Source: Megaustenia siamemsis
Lineage: Eukaryota; Mollusca; Gastropoda; Stylommatophora; Ariophantidae
DNA length: 64,000 bases
Direction: 5' to 3'
NCBI GenBank assembly: GCA_032433765.1
Contig: JAVIAB010000124.1
Coordinates: 80,092,465 to 80,156,464 of the forward strand
In this document: positions 23,520 to 32,634 of the stretch, in pieces
Layout of the letters: the number at the start of each line of letters is the position of its first letter
How positions within the stretch are numbered: the first letter of the stretch is position 1
Notes under the pieces: model-generated
The model's input: only the letters and a program-made list of their open reading frames with translations
What the model was told of the DNA's origin: nothing
The model's database searches: none
Made by a program: the position numbers and the translations under genes

Positions 23520-26500
23520 CCTGTATGGTATATGTCGTTGCATGTGTCTGTGATTACTTCTAATCCTAAAACTTCTAGTGCCTTTATCATCTCTGCCTGT
23601 ATGTTATCAGGTCCTGCAGCTTTTCCTTTTTTATTGTTTGTATACCTTTTTGCACTTCCGAACTTAAGATCGTATAGCCTGACATACATTTTATAATGGT
23701 ATCTTTCACCTGTCGTCATAAAATATTTCTGTTTATATATTCCCGCCATGTTTTGATTAAATCTATATTGTCTGTTAGTTTTTTTCATATTTTTTGCAGT
23801 ACATCCACTGCCTGTCCCTTTTTTATGTGTACTAGTCATTCTCTTTATATCTGTGTGCATGACACTTAAATGAAATGTCCATTTATAGCATTTATATATC
23901 ACCTTTCGTTGAAAAAAGATCTCAGAAATCCAATTAAGGAGGAATGGGCTCATCTTGTGTTCAAGAGGTTGAGGCATTAGGAAATCCAGAGATACTCTGT
24001 TGTATTCATCCTCTAGGTCAATTTCAGCTGCAAAGATTTAATTTCCTGCATGGAAGCCCTCATTTACATCATAGGCAAAGACCGTAGCTTTACAGAAGTC
24101 TCTCTAATTAGACGGTACCCTCCAGGTGTAGGTGGTAGAAGATGCAGTCTTTCCAGCTTATAGATTAATTTCTTAGTGATTATCTTCTCGAACAATTTAG
24201 TCACCATATTTTACATTGCAGGCGTTTGATAGCCTTGCATTCTCTAACGGTCTTTGCCGGGCTACGGCAAAGGCATCAAATAACTATGAAACCAGTTTTC
24301 CCTGACAGTAGCGCTCACGATATTCTCACTATAGATACGTGCACCAAACCCTCATCAGACAACTCGCTAATGTCCTCATACTGTCGCTATAGATACGTGC
24401 ACAAAACCCTCATCAGACAACTCGCTAATGTCCTCAAACTGTCGCTATAGATACGTGCACCAAACCCTCATCAGACAACTCGCTAATGTCCTCATACTGT
24501 CGCTATAGATACGTGCACCAAACCCTCATTAGACAACTTGCTAATGTCCTCATACTGTCGCTATAGATACGTGCAACAAACCCTCATCAGACAACTTGCT
24601 AATGTCCTCATACTGTCGCTATAGATACGTGCACCAAACCCTCATCAGGCAACTCGCTAATGTCCTCATACTGTCGCTATAGGTACGTTCACTAAACCCT
24701 CATCAGACAACTCGCTAATGTCCTCATACTGTCGCTATAGATACGTGCACCAAACCCTCATCAGACAACTCGCTAATGTCCTCATACTGTCGCTATAGAT
24801 ACGTGCACCAAACCCTCATCAGACAACTCGCTAATGTCCTCACACTGTCGCTATAGATACGTGTACCAAACCCTCATTAGACAACTCGCTAATGTCCTCA
24901 TACTGTCGCTATAGATACGTGCACCAAACCCTCATCAGGCAACTCGCTAATGTCCTCATACTGTCGCTATAGGTACGTGCACCAAACCCTCATCAGACAA
25001 CTCGCTAATGTCCTCATACTGTCGCTATAGATACGTGCACCAAACCCTCATCAGGCAACTCGCTAATGTCCTCATACTGTCGCTATAGATACGTGCACCA
25101 AACCCTCATCAGACAACTCGCTAATGTCCTCATACTGTCGCTATAGATACGTGCACCAAACCCTCATCAGGCAACTCGCTAATGTCCTCATACTGTCGCT
25201 ATAGGTACGTGCACCAAACCCTCATCAGACAACTCGCTAATGTCCTCATACTGTCGCTATAGATACGTGCACCAAACCCTCATCAGACAACTCGCTAATG
25301 TCCTCATACTGTCGCTATAGATACGTGCACCAAACCCTCATCAGACAACTCGCTAATGTCCTCATACTGTCGCTATAGATACGTGCACCAAACCCTCATC
25401 AGACAACTTGTTAATGTCCTCATACTGTCGCTATAGATACGTTCTACTTTTTCCTATCATTTCTGAGAGTTAAAGCCCTTTGATGGGTGCTGCCTTATGA
25501 TGATCGTGCTACATTTCCAAACGGTTTGATCATCATTGGTGTTACCCCAGCTATTTTTCTTATATCCTCTTGTATGGTTTTTGTCTCCTTTCTTGTTACA
25601 TTCAATATTGTATCCAAGTAGCTCAGCTCTATAGTGCCTACTTTTATTTATTTATATTTATAGTTTGGCAGTTAGTGTCCAAGTCTGATACAAAGTGTTG
25701 AGGGTATTGTTTGACATAGTGTTCATGTTTTGTATTAGATGTTACATATTTGTTGCAATATTGGAGTCAATTGTCTCAATCAATGTGTTTGTTTTACAGC
25801 AATTTTTGTAATTTACATTGACTTGTTGGATACTTTGTCGTCGCTTCCTAAGTTGTTAAAATATGTCGTTTACTTTAATTAGTTGCTGATATTGAGGATG
25901 TATGTTTGTTTTTCTTTCCCTGCTGTAATCATGACTTTTTGTCTTTATGTTAATTTTCATACTGTTATTATCATTGCATACTTTGTTCAGATCATATACA
26001 CGATATTTTAATTGTTTCTTGTTGTTGCTATTTGATATATACTGAACGGAGATCTATCAGGTTGTTATCTTCACATTGATATATATATATATACACATAT
26101 GTGTGTGTATGTAAAGTATAACATAATTATTATACTCGTTTAAAGCTCAGACTAACATATTTCTTACTTTTAAAATGATTAACCCGGTATTAAACTCTAC
26201 AGGTTAAAAATATTTTCACTTCTAAGAGAGTTACTATCATCATCGTATGCCTGTACATCGTTCTGCTCTTTAGTGTAGCTCCAGTGTACGTCGCCAACAA
26301 TCTTGCGATGGTGTTTTCCCCTAGACGGAACAAAACTCTCATTGGACTTGTTTATTCTAACAATAGAGAGCGCCTTGAAAAAGCATCGTTTGCTTTCAAT
26401 AACGTCTTTGTTCCGTTCAGCGCCTTTGCTGTCATCATTATCTGTACAGTCATTCTAGTCGTTAAACTGAGGATGCAGACCAAATGGCGACAGCAATCAA

Positions 26501-26808
26501 CAAACTCTTCTCAGAGTGAGAAAGTCTCCAGTCGGGACAAAAGGGTTGTCAAGATGGTGGTTGTGATTTCTACTCTCTTCATCGTCTGTTTCGTTCCTGT
26601 CTCAATCAATTTCATCACACACATGGCAATTCCAGACTTTTTCATGGACGGAAAATACAGAAACATGAATTTGTTCTTCTTTGGACTTGGAGTAATTTTG
26701 GAATCAATGAATTCAGCTTCAAATATTTTTATTTATTACTCTATGAGCACAAAATATAGGATAACGTTTCGTGAGCTCTTTCGAATGGAAGAAAAACAAC
26801 AACCATGA
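18662..26808 (+). CDS. Receptor A: complete 3-exon class A GPCR, chemosensory-receptor-like (362 aa)
   Basis: Seven-pass receptor assembled as exons 18662-18929, 21795-22009 and 26203-26808 (268+215+606 nt = 362 codons plus stop). Both introns are GT-AG: 2865 bp (phase 1, splitting a Gly codon) and 4193 bp (phase 0). Approximate protein landmarks: extracellular N-terminus 1-51 with an N-glycosylation sequon NTT; TM1 about 52-75; TM2 about 84-107 with LAVSD (Asp 95, position 2.50); TM3 ending in ERC at 151-153 (the DRY position); sequon NKT at 204 in ECL2; TM5 with Pro 232; TM6 CFVP at 290-293; TM7 SNIFIYY at 334-340 in place of NPxxY. ECL2 has no cysteine, so the usual TM3-ECL2 disulfide is absent. 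By analogy the product is a plasma-membrane receptor for an external ligand; the ligand is unknown. The family name is from recognition; gene structure and GPCR fold are read directly. Confidence 0.85.
19217..19470 (+). mobile_element. tRNA-derived SINE (type S), plus strand, in intron 1 of receptor A
   Basis: The head GGGAGCCGCGATAGCTCAGG has a clear A box (TAGCTCAGGGG) and a B box GGGTTCTATCC at about 19272. The body includes GGTTCACCCAGCC, AAGTAAAGC, GTAATACCGACCACAT and GGTCACTAACACCATATT. The tail is T-rich. Other copies in the window: 19608, 32140, 44437, 49154 and 60325/61370. Confidence 0.88.
19608..19862 (-). mobile_element. tRNA-derived SINE (type S), minus strand, in intron 1 of receptor A
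   Basis: Inverted copy of the SINE at 19217, about 140 bp away: CCCCCGTCACGCCAAATGGC, then GTTAGTGACCAT, GGTAATGTGGTCGGTATTAC, GGCTGGGTGAACC, and the head CCACTGAGCCATCGCCGCTCC. Confidence 0.88.
19863..20167. other. Unassigned intron sequence
   Basis: Nothing recognised. Confidence 0.3.
20168..20366 (+). repeat. 62-bp tandem repeat, about 3 units
   Basis: CATACCAACATTTGTTTTTC...GAGCTGAG...CTTCTCCTGCAGCCATCTCC recurs at 62 bp. In intron 1 of receptor A. Confidence 0.88.
20367..21023. other. Unassigned intron sequence, purine-rich at right
   Basis: 20820-21020 is dominated by GAAGAA/AAAGAA. No gene. Confidence 0.35.
21024..21236 (+). repeat. 53-bp tandem repeat, 4 units
   Basis: GCAGGGAATAAAAGAAG recurs at 21024, 21078, 21131 and 21184, with ATGTGAATATTTACATGG between. 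Confidence 0.9.
21262..21385 (-). mobile_element. LINE type F 3'-end fragment
   Basis: CATTTCTGTTGTTGACCTTC then TGCCAAGCCATTCTCTTAAG matches the minus-oriented 3' end of type F copies at 5090, 22850 and 63400. Confidence 0.75.
21409..21602. mobile_element. Foldback (inverted-repeat) element, about 194 bp, upstream of receptor A exon 2
   Basis: TAACACAACAAAATA at 21409 pairs with TATTTTGTTGTGTTA at 21602; inside, AACATAAACGGACAGCGGAA pairs imperfectly with TTCCGTTGTTAGTTTATGTT. Almost the whole element folds on itself, as expected of a MITE or foldback element. Confidence 0.75.
21795..22009 (+). CDS. Receptor A exon 2 (TM2-TM3, ERC motif)
   Basis: Acceptor ...aatcattcag|GACTGG and donor CCTTTGAAG|gtaaca bound a 215-nt exon. 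It completes the split Gly codon and adds 71 residues (91-161). LAVSD is the TM2 signature, and SWITAFITLERCLC is TM3 running into the ERC (DRY-position) motif. Length and phases are identical to exon 2 of receptor B, which is strong evidence that both are functional exons of one family. Confidence 0.85.
22096..22350 (+). repeat. (ATTCT)n microsatellite in intron 2 of receptor A
   Basis: Pentamer ATTCT with scattered ATTTT and ATTAT variants over 255 bp, starting 86 bp after the exon 2 donor. Confidence 0.97.
22351..22445 (-). mobile_element. LINE 3'-end fragment (type L)
   Basis: CATCATAATAATGTGTCATA, GGCGATCATGTCACTTCCAC, AATCTTCTATCCACTGTGCA parallels the 3' end of the element at 63539. 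Confidence 0.65.
22596..22762 (-). mobile_element. LINE RT C-terminal fragment
   Basis: Minus frame encodes RRVLKEVIHAVLGC, GDTPIHSMRYLLDLPSI and ARSRSAHVRA, a LINE C-terminal motif (TPxxxMRFLLxLP). It directly abuts the next LINE's 3' tail. Confidence 0.6.
22765..23452 (-). mobile_element. LINE type F, 3' half
   Basis: From the ATCATCATCATC tail near 22770 through the C-terminal coding (VNEFKYLGTLLTSDGRCTKE at about 23350) to MVTTKKKTS. Upstream it stops at a (TA)n tract; the RT core is missing. Confidence 0.8.
23453..23512. repeat. (TA)n microsatellite replacing the RT core of a LINE
   Basis: About 58 bp of TA, then CACACA. It lies exactly between the MVTTKKKTS segment and the IYHTG segment of the same LINE family. 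Confidence 0.95.
23513..23990 (-). mobile_element. LINE type F, 5' part of RT
   Basis: Minus frame encodes GKAAGPDNIQAEMIKALEVL and ITDTCNDIYHTG, the start of the RT domain (compare MITNICNDIYHIGYIPNEL at 37802-37620). Confidence 0.8.
23991..24328. other. Unassigned intron sequence
   Basis: Nothing recognised. Confidence 0.3.
24329..25442 (+). repeat. 58-bp minisatellite, 19 units, in intron 2 of receptor A
   Basis: CTATAGATACGTGCACC...ACTCGCTAATGTCCTC recurs every 58 bp with no length change (24329 to 25431 = 19 x 58). Variation is by point changes only (CAGGCAACT, CATTAGAC, TAGGTAC). Confidence 0.97.
25443..26060 (-). mobile_element. Degenerate LINE remnants in intron 2
   Basis: Minus translation near 26020-25910 gives VYDLNKVCNDNNSMKINIKT, which parallels the post-FADD block of the LINE at 1-1897 (SCTNYSMKINTAKT). 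25443-25850 is probably related but is not clearly readable. Confidence 0.4.
26203..26808 (+). CDS. Receptor A exon 3 (TM4-TM7, C-terminus)
   Basis: Acceptor ...aactctacag|GTTAAA, 606 nt in phase 0, stop TGA at 26806-26808. It encodes VKNIFTSKR, TM4, a cysteine-free ECL2 with NKT, TM5, a basic Ser-rich ICL3, TM6 with CFVP, TM7 with SNIFIYY and a short tail. It is collinear with the last exons at 9237 (+) and 42100 (-); the best match is to 9237. A possible weak poly(A) signal ATTAAA lies at 26844-26849. Confidence 0.88.
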   Translation, partial: VKNIFTSKRVTIIIVCLYIVLLFSVAPVYVANNLAMVFSPRRNKTLIGLVYSNNRERLEKASFAFNNVFVPFSAFAVIIICTVILVVKLRMQTKWRQQSTNSSQSEKVSSRDKRVVKMVVVISTLFIVCFVPVSINFITHMAIPDFFMDGKYRNMNLFFFGLGVILESMNSASNIFIYYSMSTKYRITFRELFRMEEKQQP

Positions 26809-27189
26809 GTTTAACATTACATTATGGGCCATGACATATGGACTATTAAAGCAACATATGCCCGTTAATTATAATCTGACAACACATGCATGTCAACATT
26901 GTTTTGTGATAGAAAGTATGATAAAAAGCAAAATATTGAATTCATATTATAATTAGTTGTAAATAAGAAAAAACACATTTAATATGAGCAGAGAGAAAGG
27001 CTTTTAAAAAAAAACTTTGATGTGGGGCATAATAGCTTCTTCAGTAAATGCTGCATAGCCAAGGCAGTAGCCGCATGGTGGGCAGGTTATATTTTTTATT
27101 TTCATCCCATACTATAATATATATTTTATTTAATGAGACCCCACCAGTGTGTCGCAAGTAATTTTTTTTAAATTAAAAATCTACTTAAT
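26809..27189. other. 3' flank of receptor A
   Basis: Probable 3' UTR start, then AT-rich sequence. Nothing else recognised. Confidence 0.35.
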
Positions 27190-27510
27190 CAGTTGACCCC
27201 TCTACATAAGTTGAAGTGATTATTCTGCAATCTGACTCGTGATGGAGCATGCGAAACACTGCCCCCATCAACTTACTTAACATTCATGATGAAGCAGTTG
27301 TCCCCTCTACATAAGTTGAAGTGATCATTTTGAAATGTGACTCGTGATGGAGCATGCGAAACACTGCCCCCATCAACTTACTTTACATTCATGATGAAGC
27401 AGTTGTCCCCTCTACATAAGTTGAAGTGATCATTCTGCAATGTGACTCGTGATGGAGCATGCGAAACACTGCCCCCATCAACTTACTTTACATTCATGAT
27501 GAAGCAGCTC
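27190..27510 (+). repeat. 105-bp tandem repeat, 3 units
   Basis: CAGTTGTCCCCTCTACATAA occurs at 27190, 27295 and 27400 with GATGGAGCATGCGAAACACT in each unit; near-identical copies. Confidence 0.95.
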
Positions 27511-27778
27511 AATCTAACATACTTAACAGAGCTGACTATTCAAATTGTATAATTACATTCAATAACAACTGAAAGGTTCTCTTCACGTATAGAATGTTGT
27601 ACCTACAAAACTTGGTGTATGTTCAATATCAGGCCGTATTTCATATCCAGAAAAGATCTCTGGTTTCCCATCTAAAGCTAAATGTGTACATATAATCCAG
27701 GAGATGAGTTCACTAATTACTACCAAACTGCCTCTTCCTATGTGGATACTATAACTTTACAAAACACTTTCAATATCA

Positions 27779-27979
27779 TCAGCAGGTCGCATGTCCTTTA
27801 CAAAACGTTGTATTTACCACAGCCCGCATAAAAGAGTCTACATCTCTAGCCACATCTCCAACTTCTTCTGTTGGTATGTTCAAGGTCTCACTGATGTCTT
27901 GAAACCACCTTATTCTTGGTCTGCCTCTAGTGCGTCGTCCTAGAACCATGCCTTCCATTATTTTTCTTTTGAATGTCAA
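27779..27979 (-). mobile_element. LINE RT C-terminal fragment
   Basis: Minus frame encodes KIMEGMVLGRRTRGRPRIRW and DISETLNIPTEEVGDVARD, a typical LINE RT C-terminus (RGRPRxRW). 27511-27778 and 27980-28139 hold nothing else I recognise. Confidence 0.75.
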
Positions 27980-28139
27980 AGATCATCTTCATTACATAAC
28001 AGACCTCTCGATGATGCTCACATCATCTCCTCACACGCCCCAGACTATGAAAAATCGCGGTCACACACAAGCGAAAGCACTAAAGATGGTTTAAGCTTAA
28101 CTGTACCAACTTTTGTTTTAAAACCAAGCCTCAGAATGA

Positions 28140-29960
28140 TGTATTTTGGAGGCACACACGATCGAATCACTGGCATCAACTGGATTTGATACTTGTCACA
28201 CGCCATTTTCTCAAATATGTAATCCTCACACGGTCATAACACAGGCAGACAGCGACTCGGATCATTCATTAGTCTGCTGTAAAATCAAGCTACTACCCAA
28301 TAGGTTTCACTGTGCCAAGCAGGTAAAGAAGAAGCCACACATAGACACGAGCAAGCTAACACATTCTAGAATGACCGAGCAGTTCAACAAGACTCTCAAT
28401 CATTCGCTAAGCACTCATGAACACGGCAATACCGCTGAGGAATAATAGGAACATCTCCGCAACGTCATTTACAACAACGCAGTTGATCACCTTTGGAAAA
28501 CTTATTAAAGTCTCACGATTGGTTTGAAGCCAACTCTCACATTATGACACCTGTAGTCGAAGCTAAACGTGCGGTCTTCTTAGATCACAAGTGCTCACCT
28601 AATGCAAATACTCTACAGGCTCTTAAAAATGGCCAGAAACAAAGTCCAGGAAACAGTTCGACGTCGAGCAAATAGGTATTAGCTCCAGCTTAGCGACAGC
28701 ATCCAGACTGCATCTCAAACAGGGAACCTAAAAGTAGTGTATGATGGCATAAAAAAAGCCCTTGGACCAACAAAATACACTATTTCCCCACTAAAGTCAT
28801 CCACTGGGGAGAAAATAACAGATAGAGACAAACAGATGGAAAGATGGGTGGAACATTATTCTTCACTTTATTCAATAGAAAACACTGTTACATCAAACGC
28901 CCTCGACGCCATACAATGTCTCCCACCTATGGAAGAGTTAGACATTGAATCAACCGTAGAAGAACTCAGTAATGTCATTGATACCTTGGCCAACGGCAGG
29001 GCGCCGGGACAAGATGGGATCCCTCCAGATCTGATTAAATTCTGCAAAAGTGCATTGTCACATCCCCTGCTTGAAGTGCTACATCTATGCTGGAAAGAGA
29101 AAGCCATTCCTCAAGATATGAGAGACTCCGTGATTGTAACTCTCTACAAAAATAAAGGAGATTGAAGCGACTGCAACAACTACAGAGGCATCTCCTTACT
29201 CAGCATCATCGGCAAGACCTTCGCCAGGATCATCTAAGGGAGGTTACAGAAGCTCGCGGAACGTGTATCCAATGCGGCTTTAGATCCGGAAGATGAACTG
29301 CAGACATGATTTTCTCTCTGCGTTTGACCCAAGAGAAATCTAGAGAGCAGAAAAAAGCCTCTCTTCATCGTCTTTATCGACCTTACAAAGGCCTTTGACC
29401 TAGTCAGCAGGGACGGTCATTTCAAAATACTATTTAAAATAGGCTACCCTTATATTCTGCTGATGCTAATCAAATCATTTCATGAGGATATGAAGGGCAC
29501 CATTCAATACGAGGGCAGCACATTACAACCCTTCAACATACGCAACGGTATCAAACAGGGATGCGTTCTTGCTCCGACCCTATTTGTAATCTTCTTCGCT
29601 GTTCTATTACAACATGCATTATCAAATGAAAGCGAACGATTTTATCTTCATAGTAGATCTGACAGTTGGTTGTTCAATCCAGCAAGACTAAAAGAAAAGT
29701 GCAAAATCAGACATATCACTATTAGAGACCTGTTATTTGCTGAAGACGCTGACTTGTCACAGAGTCAAGAACTCCAGATCATGATAACTCGTTTTTCACA
29801 TGCCTGCGGTGATTTCGGTCTCATGAAAGGTTTGCAGAAAACGAATATACTCGGTTTGGACCGGCTATCTTTATTGACAACTGCAAACCTAATATCATGC
29901 AGCAGTCTAGCTACCTGGGCTCTATTATCAACGAACAACATCATGACCAACTAGCAGAAG
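28140..29960 (+). mobile_element. LINE (plus strand) with endonuclease end and RT, several stops
   Basis: In order: end of endonuclease (QADSDSDHSLVCCKIKLLP), linker, pre-RT (YDGIKKALGPTKYTISPLKS, KQMERWVEHYSSLYS), RT (GRAPGQDGIPPDLIKF, LYKNKGD-stop-SDCNNYRGISLLS, DLTKAFDLVSRDG, GIKQGCVLAPTLFVIFF) and the catalytic block, where FADD has become FAED (about 29735). Stops at 29163 and near 29236 and frameshifts inactivate it. A different family from types E, F and G. Confidence 0.88.
28737..29954 (+). pseudogene. Broken RT coding region of the 28140 LINE
   Basis: Two open segments (28737-29165 and 29463-29954) are joined by about 300 bp with stops and a frameshift. The polymerase block LLFAEDADLSQ lacks the first Asp of the usual FADD pair, so the copy could not polymerise even if reassembled. 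Confidence 0.8.
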
Positions 29961-30340
29961 CAGAATAACTAGAAGCTCCAAAAACTCCGATTTATAGACG
30001 TGTGTAAACGTAACATGAAGATTCTGAACATAAACCTGCAGCTATGATTTACTAACTTTCAGAACTGTGAAATAACATCCATCTTATGTGTGCGAAACCA
30101 TGTGATGAGAAAAATCGTTAAAAATGTGTACTGACATTATTCCATCTAGGATTTCCGACTTCAAGATGACGCGGTCATGTTTGCGTCAACGTTCACTGTT
30201 ATGTTTTTTGCCGGAAAGATGGTTAATTCTCTCTTTCCTATGCAGATCAGTATAGATATGATGGACCACTTTTGGTATCTTCGCCGATGAAGCGGATTAC
30301 GTGCATGTGGTCTTAAATCCTCTATAGTGTGCGCAATAGT
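29961..30340. other. Unassigned
   Basis: Nothing recognised. Confidence 0.3.
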
Positions 30341-30736
30341 AGTGTTGTTTGCGTTCTGTGTTGTTTGCGTTCTGTGTTGTTTGCGTTCTGTGTTGTTTGC
30401 GTTCTGTGTTGTTTGCGTTCTGTGTTGTTTGCGTTCTGTGTTGTTTGCGTTCTGTGTTGTTTGCGTTCTGTGTTGTTTGCGTTCTGTGTTGTTTGCGTTC
30501 TGTGTTGTTTGCGTTTTGTGTTGTTTGCGTTCTGTGTTGTTTGCGTTCTGTGTTGTTTGCGTTCTGTGTTGTTTGCGTTCTGTGTTGTTTGCGTTCTGTG
30601 TTGTTTGCGTTCTGTGTTGTTTGCGTTCTGTGTTGTTTGCGTTCTGTGTTGTTTGCGTTCTGTGTTGTTTGCGTTCTGTGTTGTTTGCGTTCTGTGTTGT
30701 TTGCGTTCTGTGTTGTTTGCGTTCTGTGTTGTTTGC
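30341..30736 (+). repeat. 16-bp minisatellite, about 25 units
   Basis: TGTTGTTTGCGTTCTG repeated with one TTTTG variant. The unit has no stop in any of several frames on both strands, so five overlapping long open frames arise (CVVCVLCCLRSVLFAF and TQTTQNANNTERKQHR types). They are artefacts. Confidence 0.97.
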
Positions 30737-30754
30737 AATATACGTCATTATTGG

Positions 30755-31185
30755 AATGCGGATCAATATGGCGGATAGGCAGCAAGAGCTATTGAGGCAT
30801 AGTTTGAAAAGTGTTCCTTGCTGCAGTTTCCACATATTACAGGTTCGACTTGCTGCCGAACTACTGAGTTTAGTGCTCTGTGCACACCGTGAGTTGTATG
30901 TTTCATGCGGATTATATTCCATATTCCGATTGCTTACGATGAATAATGATATCGAATAGAGGACAATTCAGCTGCGTTCACTTTCGGTGCCGATTGGTCG
31001 TATGTCATTTGGCGCTTGCTGTAGCTGCTATGATGGGGACGGCAACTGCCTTTCTTTGTTTGGATCCTTCAATGAGTTGAGGTGTTAATTCGGATGATTC
31101 CACAGGCACGAACGGTTGAGCAATTATGGATTTTAATTCGTTTGCAGTGTATACAGAGGCATTCGACTAACCATAACCATATTCT
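30755..31185 (+). repeat. Dispersed repeat family R600, diverged copy 1
   Basis: Shares GAAAAGTGTTCCTTG, GTGCTCTGTGCACACCGTGA, AATTCGGATGATTCCAC and TTTAATTCGTTTGCAGTG with the copies at 47616 and 62531, in the same order. It lacks the left third present there. Confidence 0.8.
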
Positions 31186-31204
31186 ATCTAATACATATGT
31201 GGTT

Positions 31205-31318
31205 AACGCTACATTCTGTCATATACATATTCTGTCAAAGAAATATTCTGTCATAGAAATATTCTGTCATAAAAATATTCTGTCATAAAAAATATTCTGT
31301 CATATAAATATTCTGTGA
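31205..31318 (+). repeat. 15-16-bp tandem repeat (ATATTCTGTCATARAA)
   Basis: About 7 units. It directly follows the R600 copy. Confidence 0.85.
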
Positions 31319-31429
31319 CATTTGGGGATGAACGATTATTAAGTTTTGTGTTTGCGTAAATGTTTTCTTACACCCTAAAACATATTGGAATCACAGTGTC
31401 ACGATTCACATTTGGTAATGACCAACAGC

Positions 31430-31607
31430 ATATTAAATTTAAGATGTGATCGATATCATACGAGGTCGCCCTTACGATCTTCTCCCCGTCAAGATCCGGT
31501 ACCGATTTAATTCCGGAAGAAAACCTAGGAGCCGTCGATCAGAATCGAACCCTCCCACTTATCCTTAATAGCCAAGTTCGTTAACCACTGAGTTACCACA
31601 GCCCACC
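31430..31607 (-). mobile_element. Degenerate tRNA-derived SINE, minus strand
   Basis: GATCCGGTACCGATTTAATT, GGAGCCGTCGATCAGAATCG, and the head GTTAACCACTGAGTTACCAC match the head and body of SINE type S in reverse. The B box (complement of GAATCGAACCC) is near 31546. Confidence 0.7.
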
Positions 31608-32139
31608 TTGTGTCTACGTGGCAACTCTACAAACTAATTGTGCCATAAATCACCTATTACAGATTGGGATGAACTATCATATATAGTTTATTTCGTGGCT
31701 TTTTTCACAACTGTAGTGGTTCGTCGTTCCAGTAATATTGGAACGGTTCGAGATACATGTTTTTAACTAACTGAAAACTGAAATTGCCACCAGGTTACAT
31801 ATGTTCATGTTTCGGTAGTTGACAGCGATAACATATATGTCATTACACCAGAGCTTCACAATGTTGCTATATAGGAATTATCTTGTTTTATTGAATAAAA
31901 GTGTTCCAGGAGACAACATTTTCATATATTTTTAATAATACAGTATTCACTTTTTACTATTGACGTTCTATTCTTTAGTCTCTAGCTTTCTTCATTTTCT
32001 AATCTTTCTATTTTATATATCTTGACGCTCATCCTACATTCCCTCATGTAGCACACACATCTCTCTCCTTTCCTATTTCAACATCTTACTTTCTTCTCTC
32101 TGTCCACCGCTCCCTCCGCTTGATCATCCAACATGTAAA
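31608..32139. other. Unassigned
   Basis: Nothing recognised. Confidence 0.3.
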
Positions 32140-32385
32140 AAGTAAAAAAAATAAAGTACCCCCGTATAGTGAATATGGTGTTTGTGACCATACATTTTAC
32201 AGACCTTCGGCACATGATTTTAGGGGTAATGTGGTCGGTACTACGCCCATGCCGCTTTACTTTCCCAGAAAAAATCCGGTACCCAATTACGGCTGGGTGA
32301 ACCCGGAAATCGTCGGTTGGAATCGAACCCTACCTCTTTTCCTTTGCAGTCCAGTTCACTAACCACTGAGCTATCGTGGCTCCCA
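32140..32385 (-). mobile_element. tRNA-derived SINE (type S), minus strand
   Basis: Full-length reverse copy: AAAGTACCCCCGTATAGTGA, GGTAATGTGGTCGGTACTAC, GGCTGGGTGAACCCGG, GAATCGAACCCTACCTC (B box), CACTGAGCTATCGTGGCTCC (A box end). Confidence 0.88.
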
Positions 32386-32634
32386 TTTGTATCTATAGTG
32401 CACTATTTATATTCACCATTTGTGGTCTAGTTGTGTACTGTGAACTATATTCAGTTTTATTTCGGATATAGTAAGGACATTCAATTTCTATGCTGGTGGT
32501 AATGTCCGTGTCGATTCGCCATACAACGTTGTCTTCACCAGTCATGTGATATGCTCTCAGTTTGAAGGGGATGAATAGCAATAGAGATACTAGTGAACTC
32601 TGTGGTAAAATGGGGTGTTTTATCGTTGGTTGGG

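Noticed and set aside
24329..25442. CRISPR-like regular array
   Set aside because: The 58-bp units are repeats throughout, with no unique spacers, and the genome is eukaryotic.
30161..30959. Overlapping ORFs of up to 253 aa on both strands
   Set aside because: The 16-bp unit lacks stops in several frames on both strands; all frames are by-products.
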